The position numbers were made by a program, and so were the translations under genes. A DNA stretch of 64,000 bases from Albidovulum sp. GTDB lineage: Bacteria > Pseudomonadota > Alphaproteobacteria > Rhodobacterales > Rhodobacteraceae. The stretch is from NCBI GenBank assembly GCA_028823855.1, contig JAPPFL010000036.1, positions 108,342 through 172,341 of the forward strand, read 5' to 3'. Of this stretch, positions 56,269-64,000 are shown piece by piece (positions within the stretch are counted from its first letter, which is position 1; every line of letters starts with the position of its first letter). The notes below the pieces were generated by a model, which did no database searches, had not been told where the DNA came from, and was given only the letters and a program-made list of their open reading frames with translations.

Positions 56269-57375
56269 CTACTTTACGCTGTCCGCAAACGCCTTGCCTA
56301 GGCTGGCGTTCGACGCCTGGGCTCCTGCCCAGAAAGGCACGGCGACCTCCGCGAAATCACGCTGGCTTTCCCAAACTTTCGCAAAGAACTCGTTTTCCGC
56401 GGCGTTCTTTTCCAGCGTCGCCTTGGCTGCATTCATATATGCCGGGAAATAGTCTGCCGGCGTATCGTGAAGAGTAACGCCATGATTTTGGGTCAGGTCC
56501 CTAAGCGCTTTTCCGTTTTCGTAGATTCGATAGGAGATGGAGTATGAAAGCGCGGCGTTCGCAGCAACTTCCAGCGCCTTTTTTTGCTGATCCGTTAGCG
56601 AATCGTACACGTCGCCGTTGATATAAAGGTCGCCGTTGACGACGACTTGGTGCAGGCCCTGCAAATAATAATGCTTGAGCACCTTGTGAAGGCCGAAAAT
56701 AGAGTCCGGCTTGGGACAGCACCACTCCGCAGCGTCGATGGTACCGGCTTCAAGAGCGGGAAGAATGTCGCCGCCGCCCATGGCGACGGAAGCAATGCCG
56801 ATGTCCTTGTAGGTTTGGCCGGGGATTCCCGGGGGCGTGCGGAAGCGGTACTTCCTGAAGTCATCCATGGAATTGATTGGTTCCCGGAACCAGCCAAGCG
56901 CTTCCGGTCCGACCGGATGAAGCATGAAGCCTTTTACGTTGACGCCCATTTCGTCCCAAAGCTGGTCGTAGAGTTCCTTTCCTCCGCCGTACTGGAACCA
57001 GCTAAGAAACGCTATATTGTCGATGCCGAGGCCGGCCCCGGCGACAGGCGAGCCGAATAGCATCGCAGCGGGGTGCTTGCCCGACCAGTAGTGAGACCAT
57101 GCGTAACCCGCTTCGACAAGCCCCGAGTCTACAGCATCCAGCGTTTCGGAAATCCCGACGACGGCGCCGGCGGGAAGCAGTTCGATTTTGACTTCGCCAT
57201 TTGTCAATACCGCGACATCGTCGGCGAAGCGAGCCAGCATGACCGCTTCGTCCGAGGTCGCAGTAACCGTCATCTGAACTCGGATTGTCGTTTCCGACAA
57301 GGCTGCCGACGCTAGCATCGATGCGCCAAGCGCTATCGCCGCAGCGCTTCTGGCGAATATTTTACTGGAAATCAT
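56269..57375 (-). CDS. TRAP transporter periplasmic binding protein (DctP family)
   Basis: DctP-type binding protein of 368 residues with a signal peptide (about 1-27, ending ASAALS). The mature part shows EIELLPAGAVVG-like, FRKYRFRTPPGIPGQTYKDIG (cited in part), the conserved Arg region that contacts carboxylates in this family, and EWCCPKPDS. It belongs to the mannitol/chloroaromatic-type (TRAP-T) subgroup by layout; the ligand is probably an organic acid. A strong GGAGAA-type ribosome site precedes the ATG. It is the first gene of the TRAP-GMC operon. Confidence 0.92.
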   Translation of the reverse strand: MISSKIFARSAAAIALGASMLASAALSETTIRVQMTVTATSDEAVMLARFADDVAVLTNGEVKIELLPAGAVVGISETLDAVDSGLVEAGYAWSHYWSGKHPAAMLFGSPVAGAGLGIDNIAFLSWFQYGGGKELYDQLWDEMGVNVKGFMLHPVGPEALGWFREPINSMDDFRKYRFRTPPGIPGQTYKDIGIASVAMGGGDILPALEAGTIDAAEWCCPKPDSIFGLHKVLKHYYLQGLHQVVVNGDLYINGDVYDSLTDQQKKALEVAANAALSYSISYRIYENGKALRDLTQNHGVTLHDTPADYFPAYMNAAKATLEKNAAENEFFAKVWESQRDFAEVAVPFWAGAQASNASLGKAFADSVK

Positions 57376-57527
57376 TTGTTTCTCCTCTTCCAGAATTTGC
57401 CTTCCCCATTAGGCTATCGCCGGTTCCGAAGGCTGAGGATCCGGCAATATGCATTCGCGCAATTGGAGTGCGCCCACGAACTGAAACGGCCGGGTCGCAA
57501 TTGCGAAAGCCTCATTCAGCATGCGGT

Positions 57528-58154
57528 TCATGCGCCCGCCCATATGTTCATCACGAGGCTGGCAGCCTGAGGCCATCCGTCGTACAGCATAGCGAGCGTC
57601 AGATAGATTAGGAAAAAAAGGCCTAGCCAGGGCAGCCACTTGAAGCGAGTCATGATTTTCATGATGATCGTCGCAAAAAAGGCCATGAAAATGATCGCTA
57701 GCACTAGGCCAAATACAAGCAGTTGAGTATTTTCGCGAGCAATGGCGGCTACGGCCACGACATTGTCGATCGACATCGAGACATCGGCGAACGTAATCGT
57801 GATCAATGCATTTGAAAGCTGTCGAGTCGGGCTCCCCTGGCTTTCCGAAATTTCCATTCGGCCAGATGTCGGCGCGGCCGATTCCCGGCGCAGGTCGTTG
57901 TAAAATCTCCAGCAAACCAGTGCCAGAAGCAATCCTCCGAAAAACAGGATGCCCGGAATTTTCAGTAGTAGGCTTGCAATTATCGCGAAAAATATTCGAA
58001 GCCCCGCTGCCAATGCCATCCCGAAAAAGATAGCTTTCTTCCGCAGTTCGGGAGGCAGTCCCGCTGCGGCCATTCCGATGACAAGTGCGTTGTCGCCCGA
58101 AAGTATGATATCTGCGAATACGATTTGCAGGACATCCAGTATTCCTTCAGTCAA
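57528..58154 (-). CDS. TerC/YjbE-family integral membrane protein
   Basis: TerC-type protein, about 208 residues with about seven membrane segments. The family's two acidic membrane motifs are present: LSGDNALVIG near the N-terminus and MSIDNVVAVAA in the middle. Such proteins are linked to Mn2+ export or membrane metalation and to tellurite resistance. The frame is open to 58325, but the membrane part starts at ILDVLQIVFADII, so I choose TTG 58154, although no good ribosome site precedes it. It lies between the TRAP operon and the divergent IclR gene. Confidence 0.83.
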   Translation of the reverse strand: MTEGILDVLQIVFADIILSGDNALVIGMAAAGLPPELRKKAIFFGMALAAGLRIFFAIIASLLLKIPGILFFGGLLLALVCWRFYNDLRRESAAPTSGRMEISESQGSPTRQLSNALITITFADVSMSIDNVVAVAAIARENTQLLVFGLVLAIIFMAFFATIIMKIMTRFKWLPWLGLFFLIYLTLAMLYDGWPQAASLVMNIWAGA

Positions 58155-58416
58155 TGCGCGCTGTCCGGCCGTGTGATTTCCGAATGCCGCCACAGGCTTC
58201 GGATTCGCTAAAGTCGGCAAGCCGGCCGAAACCGGCAGTCGCGAATAGACCAAATGTGCAAATGGGAATATTCGCGTGCGTATTGGCGCATGCCGCAGTC
58301 GAATTTGTGAAATTTCCGGTTGCAATCATGCCAATTTTCTTCAATAATTGAGACTTGCGGTCTCATTTTCTGACTAAAGCGCAACTATAGCGGGATTCTC
58401 ACGGATTGCAAGAAAA

Positions 58417-59235
58417 TTGAGCGAAGAATTGACATTTAAGCCGGGCGAACAGAAGGCCATCGTTTCGAACCGGCATTCTCGCATACCTACCAATTTGCGC
58501 TTGCTTCAGATTATCGAGTTGCTTGGGAACCGCGGTAGAGCGATGACCGCAACGGAAATCGCGCGCGAAACCGGACTTCCAAAGCCTACTGTCCACAGAC
58601 TCTGTAAAACGCTGGAACTGGAAGGCTACGTTGACCGGGCAAGAATTGGATCGGGGATAATACCCGCTCGCAGGCTAAGGACCTTGAGTTCCGAACTCCT
58701 GTTCGGGTCATGGGACCAAATAGCGCGACACCAGGTGCTCGTTGGCGTTGCCGCTTCCGTAAAGGAAACCGTTAATTTCGCGGTGCCGGAAGAATCCGGA
58801 ATGCGATATGTGGACAGGGTGGAAACGGATTGGCCGTTTCGCATTCAGCTGCCTGTAGGATCCAATGTGCCGTTCCATTGCTCGGCAAGTGCAAAGGCAT
58901 ACATGGCGAGCTTGCCTTTGCCCGAAAGGCAATTATTCGTTCGTAGTCTCGAATTGCCCCAATTAGCCCAGAATACGATCACGGATCCCGAGGAGTTGCT
59001 TGAAGATCTGCTAAAAGTACAAAAGCGCGGTTACGCGATCGACAATGAGGAATTTCTGGACGGGCTGAATGCCGTCGCGGTTCCCATCAAGGATTTTGAC
59101 GGGCGATACATTGCATCGCTTGCATTCCATGGACCCAAGCAAAGGATATCGGTCGTTGACGCGGTCTCTAAAGTCGACGTGCTAATCGAAGGCGCCCGGG
59201 CGCTGCGCGATGTCATATTGCAAAGGAATTCCTGA
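58417..59235 (+). CDS. IclR-family transcriptional regulator
   Basis: A 272-residue IclR regulator: N-terminal winged helix-turn-helix (about 43-64, MTATEIARETGLPKPTVHRL cited to 20) and a C-terminal effector-binding domain (about 95-265) with VPFHCSASAKAYMA and the conserved AIDNEEFLDGLNAVAVPI in part. IclR proteins control catabolic operons in response to small organic acids. The start is TTG 58417. The neighbouring TRAP, GMC and amidohydrolase genes are its likely targets. Confidence 0.9.
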   Translation: MSEELTFKPGEQKAIVSNRHSRIPTNLRLLQIIELLGNRGRAMTATEIARETGLPKPTVHRLCKTLELEGYVDRARIGSGIIPARRLRTLSSELLFGSWDQIARHQVLVGVAASVKETVNFAVPEESGMRYVDRVETDWPFRIQLPVGSNVPFHCSASAKAYMASLPLPERQLFVRSLELPQLAQNTITDPEELLEDLLKVQKRGYAIDNEEFLDGLNAVAVPIKDFDGRYIASLAFHGPKQRISVVDAVSKVDVLIEGARALRDVILQRNS

Positions 59236-59374
59236 GGCTCGCCGCGACTAATTCGGATTCGGTTGTATGCTGCGGTCCGTCAAGGAACCGATGGTCTGCA
59301 TTTCCCTGAATATTCCTGTAAATTAATCTCAGCGGCTGTGGTATACCGCCCGAGGAGGTCAGGAGGACGGAGTT

Positions 59375-60727
59375 GTGACAAAAGGAATTTGTCGACCCGG
59401 AGACGAAAATTCTTCGATATTGAGAATTGCTCCCGATGCCGGTAGCGGCGGAAGCAGCGGGCAAACGGGGGACCAAAACAAAATTTCACCGCTTGCACCG
59501 GTGGGCGGGTTTCCTGCGCTGCCGAAAATTGACGGGGTTGAATTCTCATCGGCGAATACCGGAATCCGCTACGAGGGGCGGCCGGATGTCATGCTTGCGA
59601 AAATAGCGGAAGGAAGCGTTTGGGCGGGCGTATTTACGAAGTCGGCTACGCGGTCGGCGCCGGTTTTGGACTGCGAAATCAAACTCGCTGCTCTGGCGGC
59701 TGAAACGGTGTCGAACGGAGCATATGCGATCATTGCGAATTCGGGTAACGCAAACGCATTTACGGGCGCGCGCGGAGATCAATCGGTCGAAAAAATTTCA
59801 GCCTCGACTTCGATCGCTCTGGGTATTCCGCCGCAGCATGTTCTTTCAGCGTCGACAGGCGTTATCGGCGAGCGGCTTCCCGACAAAAAAATAACTTCCT
59901 CATTGGGCGAACTCGTATCGAAGCTTTCGCCAGGCGGCATTGAGACGGCGGCGCGAGCGATAATGACGACGGATACCTATCCGAAAGGCGCGGGAGCTCA
60001 AGCTAGACTTGACGGGATCCCGTTCAAAATTGCCGGAATAGCCAAGGGGTCCGGCATGATTGCTCCCGATATGGCCACAATGCTTTGCTTTATTTTTACG
60101 GACGCTAAAATTTCGCAGCCCGTGCTTCAATCAGCCGTTGCTTCCATCAACGGCAACACATTCAATTCTATAACGGTAGACGGGGACACTTCGACATCGG
60201 ACACGGTGCTTGTTGCGGCGACCGGGCGTTCCGCGATTCCGGAAATTACCGATCTGGACTCGGAAGCCGCCAAGATTTTTTTTAGCGCTTTGGGCGAGGT
60301 GATGAAGGATCTTGCAATTCAAATCGTTAAAGACGGCGAAGGAGCGAGCAAATTTGTAGTAGTCAATGTAGCAGGCGCGGAAAGCGAACATTCCGCGAGG
60401 CTCGCGGCATCGTCGGTTGCGAATTCGCTACTTGTGAAAACGGCAATTGCTGGCGAGGATCCGAATTGGGGGCGTGTCGTCATGGCTGTCGGAAAATCTG
60501 GAGCTAGAGCCGACCGGGACAGTCTGTCTATTGGCTTTGGGGACATTCTCGTTGCCGAAAATGGCTGGGTCGCAGAATCCTACAATGAAGAATCGGCTAA
60601 AATTTACATGAAAAACAAGGAGATACAGATCAATATCGATCTAGGAATGGGCAACTGCCGTTCGACATTTTGGACTTGCGACATTACTAGCGAATACGTG
60701 TCGATCAATGCCGATTACCGGTCATGA
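59375..60727 (+). CDS. argJ: Bifunctional glutamate N-acetyltransferase/amino-acid acetyltransferase ArgJ
   Basis: ArgJ recycles the acetyl group in arginine biosynthesis and, in bifunctional forms, also makes N-acetylglutamate. At 450 residues it shows IIANSGNANAFTG, STGVIGERLP, MTTDTYPKG and the self-cleavage site in KGSGMIAPDMATML, where the protein splits between A234 and T235 to give alpha and beta chains with a catalytic Thr. It has an N-terminal extension of about 35 low-complexity residues. The start is GTG 59375 after AGGAGGA. The stop overlaps the Nudix gene ATG. Confidence 0.95.
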   Translation: MTKGICRPGDENSSILRIAPDAGSGGSSGQTGDQNKISPLAPVGGFPALPKIDGVEFSSANTGIRYEGRPDVMLAKIAEGSVWAGVFTKSATRSAPVLDCEIKLAALAAETVSNGAYAIIANSGNANAFTGARGDQSVEKISASTSIALGIPPQHVLSASTGVIGERLPDKKITSSLGELVSKLSPGGIETAARAIMTTDTYPKGAGAQARLDGIPFKIAGIAKGSGMIAPDMATMLCFIFTDAKISQPVLQSAVASINGNTFNSITVDGDTSTSDTVLVAATGRSAIPEITDLDSEAAKIFFSALGEVMKDLAIQIVKDGEGASKFVVVNVAGAESEHSARLAASSVANSLLVKTAIAGEDPNWGRVVMAVGKSGARADRDSLSIGFGDILVAENGWVAESYNEESAKIYMKNKEIQINIDLGMGNCRSTFWTCDITSEYVSINADYRS

Positions 60728-61122
60728 CGGTATTGCTCGTTTCCGCGGCCGCGCTCATTGACTCCGACGGCCGAGTGCTTCTCACGAAGCGGCCCGAGGG
60801 AAAATGGATGGCCGGATACTGGGAATTTCCCGGTGGCAAGGTGGAGGCTGGAGAGACGCCCGAGAAAGCCCTGATCCGGGAACTAAGGGAGGAACTGGGA
60901 ATTGATACTTGGGAAAGCTGCCTTGCGCCGCTTACATTCGCCAGCTACCCTTACGATAATTTTCACCTGCTTATGCCGCTTTTTGCTTGCAGGAAATGGA
61001 ACGGGTTTCCGCGTAGTTCCGAACGCCAGGAACTTTCTTGGGCGAGGCCGCGCGAATTCAAGAACTATAAATTGCTGCCCGCGGATATTCCAATGGTGCC
61101 GATCCTTCGCGACTGGCTTTAG
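60724..61122 (+). CDS. Nudix hydrolase, MutT-type (8-oxo-dGTP diphosphatase)
   Basis: A 132-residue Nudix protein. The full Nudix box runs from G38 to I60 with the catalytic RELREELGI. Opening LLVSAAALIDSDGRVLL and WEFPGGKVEAGE resemble MutT, the enzyme that sanitises 8-oxo-dGTP. It overlaps argJ by 4 nt (ATGA), the usual alphaproteobacterial argJ-mutT pairing. It converges with hemH. Confidence 0.9.
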   Translation: MTVLLVSAAALIDSDGRVLLTKRPEGKWMAGYWEFPGGKVEAGETPEKALIRELREELGIDTWESCLAPLTFASYPYDNFHLLMPLFACRKWNGFPRSSERQELSWARPREFKNYKLLPADIPMVPILRDWL

Positions 61123-61284
61123 TCATGGCGAAATACGCCACTCGATTACGAACTTCGCCAAATATTGAGCTGTAGATCGTCCAATTCGCTCGAATTGAAG
61201 TCGAACGCCGACGCGGCCTTATGGCTTCACTGGCTTATTTTTCGGTTCAATATCCGCCGACTGCCAATCAAAATTGCTTGATGC

Positions 61285-62307
61285 CTATTCTATCCATCCC
61301 GCGAGATTTCGGCGCGCGATGCCCGCCAGCGCCTCGATGTGGGATGCCTCGTCGTTAAGGCAGGGAATGTAGGTAAATTCCTCGCCACCAGCTTCCAGAA
61401 ATGCGTCCTTGATTTCAACTTGGATTTCTTCAAGAGTTTCAATGCAATCGGCGGAAAACGACGGCGCGACAACCGCGAGTCGCCGAACGCCTTCCCGGGC
61501 CAATCTTCGAATCTCGTCGACGGTGTACGGTTTTAGCCATTCCTCGGGACCGAAGCGCGACTGAAAAGTTGTAACTATGCGGCTATGGCTCCATCCGAGT
61601 TTTTCTGCCAGAAGCCGCGATGTCTTTTGACATTGGCAATGATAGGGGTCGCCTTCGACCAGATAGCGTACGGGCAGTCCGTGATAGGAAGCGACAAGGA
61701 CCTCCGCTCTGCGATCCATGTGTTCAAACGCGCGATCGACGGACGCAGCCAATGCGTCAATGAACATATCGTTTTCGAAATAGGCGGGTACCGTACGAAC
61801 GGCTGGCTGCCATTTCATTTTCAAGAGAGCGTTGAAAAACTCGTCGTTTGCCGTAGCTGTCGTGGCCCCGGCGTATTGAGGGTAGAGAGGAAAAAAGAGA
61901 ATTTTCCGACATCCCCGATCTACGAAATCCTGGAGCACCGAGGAGACCTTGGGGCTACCGTAGCGCATGCAAAAGTCTACATCCAGACGACACCCGAATT
62001 CATCGAGCAAAACCATTCTCAGCTTGGCGGTTTGCCTTTTTGTGATTGTCAGAAGCGGACTCTCGTCGGCTTCGTTGTTCCAGATGCTCTTGTACGCTTT
62101 GCCGGACGTGAAGGGGCGCTTCGACAGCACAAACAAATATAGAATCGGCAACCACATCCAGCGCGGATAGTCAATTACGCGCCTATCGGACAGAAATTCC
62201 CGCAAGTACCGTCTCATGGGCCAATAGCCATACCCGTCGGGGGTTCCAAGATTTGCAAGTAGAATGCCTACCCTTTCATTCGGGATAGTTGGATGATCGG
62301 GCGGCAT
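61285..62307 (-). CDS. hemH: Ferrochelatase
   Basis: Ferrochelatase inserts Fe2+ into protoporphyrin IX, the last step of haem synthesis. From ATG 62307 it has 340 residues and opens with the usual VGILLANLGTPDG. Key segments: YPQYAGATTATANDEF, the metal-site His in SYHGLPVRYL, TFQSRFGPEEWLKPYT and the Glu in SADCIETLEEI. The frame is open to 62421, but the extra N-terminus has no family match. It follows the methyltransferase gene in the same direction. Confidence 0.95.
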   Translation of the reverse strand: MPPDHPTIPNERVGILLANLGTPDGYGYWPMRRYLREFLSDRRVIDYPRWMWLPILYLFVLSKRPFTSGKAYKSIWNNEADESPLLTITKRQTAKLRMVLLDEFGCRLDVDFCMRYGSPKVSSVLQDFVDRGCRKILFFPLYPQYAGATTATANDEFFNALLKMKWQPAVRTVPAYFENDMFIDALAASVDRAFEHMDRRAEVLVASYHGLPVRYLVEGDPYHCQCQKTSRLLAEKLGWSHSRIVTTFQSRFGPEEWLKPYTVDEIRRLAREGVRRLAVVAPSFSADCIETLEEIQVEIKDAFLEAGGEEFTYIPCLNDEASHIEALAGIARRNLAGWIE

Positions 62308-62458
62308 GAAATCCGTCGCGTGCAATCTGCGGTACCTCTTGTCTACCAAGTTCGCGGCCAATCGATCAGGCCGAAAACAAGGAATCGTCCGTTCTTGCGC
62401 ATAGCTACGCGCCAATGTCATTGTATTAGGCGCGTTTCGGTGTCAATTATGCATGCAT

Positions 62459-63244
62459 TTAGGCCTTTCCCGATACAATTTCGTCGGGCGCGGCGGAATC
62501 CGGCGCACGGGCCGTGAGAAATATCAGTTCAAATGTCGCCGGAATTCGACCGTCGGGACGTGCGAAACATTCGCCGTAAATACGGGCGCACTCGAGAAAT
62601 AGCATTCGAGGCGCGAAAGCCTTTATTCGTTGGTCTAGTGCATTCGTTTCGCCCATAAAGCGTAAATCCTGCATAAGCGCCAGCGCGGTCGAATACGTCG
62701 CCTTGACCGTTAGGCTGTCGGCAACTGCATCGGCGAATCCCGCGCGCTGGAGCAAATCGCCTAGATCCCGTATGTCGCCCATGGGAGCAACTCGCGGGCT
62801 CGCGCCGCCAGTTGTCAAAATTTCCGCTTCCGTCAGCGAATGCCTCAATTCCCGCAAAGTCGCGCCACCCAAAAGAACGCACAGAAATTTGCCGTTCTGC
62901 CCTAGGGCTAGCCTGCACTGGATTAGCTGGCCCACCGGGTCGTTCGACCAGTGCAGAGACATGGCGTGAATCAGCAGGTCGAATTTCGAACGAGGCAAGT
63001 CGAGAAATTCGCGATCCGGGTATGACTCGGCAATTTTGATTTCCTTGTTCCAGTATTCTGGAAATCCCGAAACCAGGGCAGCACGTGAAGGTTTCCCGCC
63101 GATTTCGCCTATTCGTGCGCGAATTTCCTCGCATGCGCGCGCATGCAGAAAAAAAGCGTCGCTTCGCCTGGCCGCCCGCGCACGGCGACGGTGCAGATCG
63201 AGCGACAAGATATCCGTCAATATTCGTGGTGCATGCAAAGACAT
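62459..63244 (-). CDS. SAM-dependent methyltransferase (BioC/NDUFAF5-like)
   Basis: Class I methyltransferase-like protein of 261 residues, of the alphaproteobacterial group related to BioC and mitochondrial NDUFAF5. Recognisable parts: the start segment RAARRSDAFFLHARACEEI, FDLLIHAMSLHWSNDP, QCRLALGQNGKFLCVLLGGATLRELR (cited in part) and ASPRVAPMGDIRDLGDLL. The first SAM-binding glycine loop is weak (ALVSGFPEY in place of the usual LDLGCGxG), so catalytic competence is uncertain; the human homologue NDUFAF5 is an arginine hydroxylase rather than a methyltransferase. It lies between hemH and the edge ATPase gene. Confidence 0.85.
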   Translation of the reverse strand: MSLHAPRILTDILSLDLHRRRARAARRSDAFFLHARACEEIRARIGEIGGKPSRAALVSGFPEYWNKEIKIAESYPDREFLDLPRSKFDLLIHAMSLHWSNDPVGQLIQCRLALGQNGKFLCVLLGGATLRELRHSLTEAEILTTGGASPRVAPMGDIRDLGDLLQRAGFADAVADSLTVKATYSTALALMQDLRFMGETNALDQRIKAFAPRMLFLECARIYGECFARPDGRIPATFELIFLTARAPDSAAPDEIVSGKA

Positions 63245-63343
63245 TCTGAAATTTTCGCATAGATCAAAGTAAAATGGTTCGAAATCCGCGAGCCTATCCC
63301 TATGCGCTCACCGAATTTAACCGTAGCAGCGATAACGCGGGTG

Positions 63344-64000
63344 TCAGGCAAACATGTCGAGTGCCGCGTGGACGAGTCGCTTGGTGTAATCCGTTTTCGG
63401 ATTCTCAAGAACATCGGCCGTCCGTCCCTGCTCTACCACGTTGCCGTCGCGCATTACGATAACGCGATGGCAGAGAGCCTTCACAACCTTTAGATCATGG
63501 CTAATAAAGAGGTAGCTGAGATCATGTTTTCGTCGCAGGTCGCGCAAAAGATCGATTATTTGAGCCTGGATAGAAAGGTCCAAAGCCGAGGTCGGTTCGT
63601 CGAGCAATATAAATTTTGGACGCATGACCATGGCTCGTGCGATAGCGATGCGTTGACGCTGGCCTCCGGAAAATTCGTTCGGGAACCGATCTAGCGAATC
63701 TGCCTCTAGCTGGACTTCGTCCAGCGCTTCTCGTACAAGTTTTTCGCGTTCTTTGCCGCTTGCGCCGATATTGTTGACGACCAATCCTTCGCCGACGATT
63801 TGGCGAACGATCATTCGCGGGTTCAGCGACGAGAACGGGTCCTGAAATACTACTTGCAAATCCGTTCGAAGCGGACGCAATTGTTTCTTTCTCAATTTGT
63901 CGATCCGGCGGCCTTGGAAGGAAATTTCGCCTGCCGTGGGCTCTTGCAGCCTGATTAGCGACATTCCAAGCGTCGATTTTCCCGAGCCGCTTTCGCCGAC
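63344..64000 (-). CDS. Peptide-type ABC transporter ATPase, 3' part (truncated at window edge)
   Basis: C-terminal 218 residues of an oligopeptide/dipeptide-type ATPase (DppF/OppF or the second half of YejF). The Walker A GESGSGKST lies at the very edge, so the gene starts beyond base 64000. Also present: QVVFQDPFSSLNPRM, signature FSGGQRQRIAIARAM, Walker B ILLDEPTSALD and the His in ISHDL. The tail after VLENPKTDYTKRLV is short and lacks the usual peptide-transporter C-terminal extension, which favours a YejF-like fused protein. Confidence 0.9.
   Translation of the reverse strand, partial: VGESGSGKSTLGMSLIRLQEPTAGEISFQGRRIDKLRKKQLRPLRTDLQVVFQDPFSSLNPRMIVRQIVGEGLVVNNIGASGKEREKLVREALDEVQLEADSLDRFPNEFSGGQRQRIAIARAMVMRPKFILLDEPTSALDLSIQAQIIDLLRDLRRKHDLSYLFISHDLKVVKALCHRVIVMRDGNVVEQGRTADVLENPKTDYTKRLVHAALDMFA

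Noticed and set aside
1-64000. tRNA, rRNA, CRISPR, insertion sequence and integrase searches
   Set aside because: Reading both strands for T-loop/anticodon patterns, direct-repeat arrays, transposase motifs and terminal inverted repeats gave nothing convincing. A covariance-model tRNA search would settle the RNA point.

Overview
The window reads as chromosomal DNA of an uncultured-type alphaproteobacterium. The core genes point there: a YlxR/L7Ae fusion between nusA and infB, SecA with a C-terminal zinc motif, a secB/fxsA/Tim44-like/Smr neighbourhood, and argJ followed by a mutT-type gene. I see no rRNA, tRNA, CRISPR array, insertion sequence or integrase. Most of the window has moderate GC, but the sugar-transport operon at 10.4-14.9 kb looks distinctly richer in GC than its surroundings (judged by eye).

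Layout. (1) 0.4-9.6 kb, housekeeping: secB and fxsA leftward, a Tim44-like gene and an Smr gene rightward, then a leftward block of rimP, nusA, ylxR-L7Ae, infB and a metallophosphoesterase. (2) 10.4-14.9 kb: a complete ribose-type ABC importer (binding protein, permease, double ATPase, permease). (3) 15.1-18.1 kb: a DUF1801 protein, an OmpA-domain protein overlapping an AhpD-like peroxidase, and a CinA N-terminal-type protein. (4) 18.2-27.2 kb, leftward: a polyamine-type ABC importer, a Rieske oxygenase, a class III aminotransferase, an HMG-CoA-lyase-like enzyme and a CaiB-type CoA transferase, closed by a likely terminator. This looks like one uptake-and-catabolism pathway for an amine. (5) 27.5-29.8 kb: an EamA exporter and a class IV aminotransferase. 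(6) 30.2-40.3 kb: three genes carrying five SnoaL/NTF2-like domains around a MalEFG-type importer that lacks an ATPase gene, followed by a metallo-beta-lactamase-fold hydrolase, an aldehyde dehydrogenase and an iron alcohol dehydrogenase. This is the best candidate for an undescribed system. (7) 40.4-45.3 kb: NeuC-like epimerase, two tandem WaaA/Kdo-transferase-like glycosyltransferases and a convergent NeuB-like synthase, suggesting a nonulosonic-acid surface sugar. (8) 46.2-49.8 kb: methionine aminopeptidase and secA. (9) 51.3-59.2 kb: a LigI-like amidohydrolase, a GMC oxidoreductase, a fused DctQM TRAP transporter with its DctP, a TerC protein and an IclR regulator. (10) 59.4-64.0 kb: argJ, a Nudix gene, hemH, a BioC/NDUFAF5-like methyltransferase and the 3' part of a peptide-type ABC ATPase that runs off the right edge.

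Two features recur. Accessory blocks for uptake and oxidation of small organic compounds sit between conserved housekeeping genes. Three unrelated importer operons carry a strong perfect hairpin directly after the binding-protein gene, which suggests that the binding-protein message is protected or made in excess. Several stretches of 0.3-1.5 kb hold no gene I can recognise, and some may be decayed genes (2.2-2.7, 45.3-46.2 and 49.8-51.3 kb).
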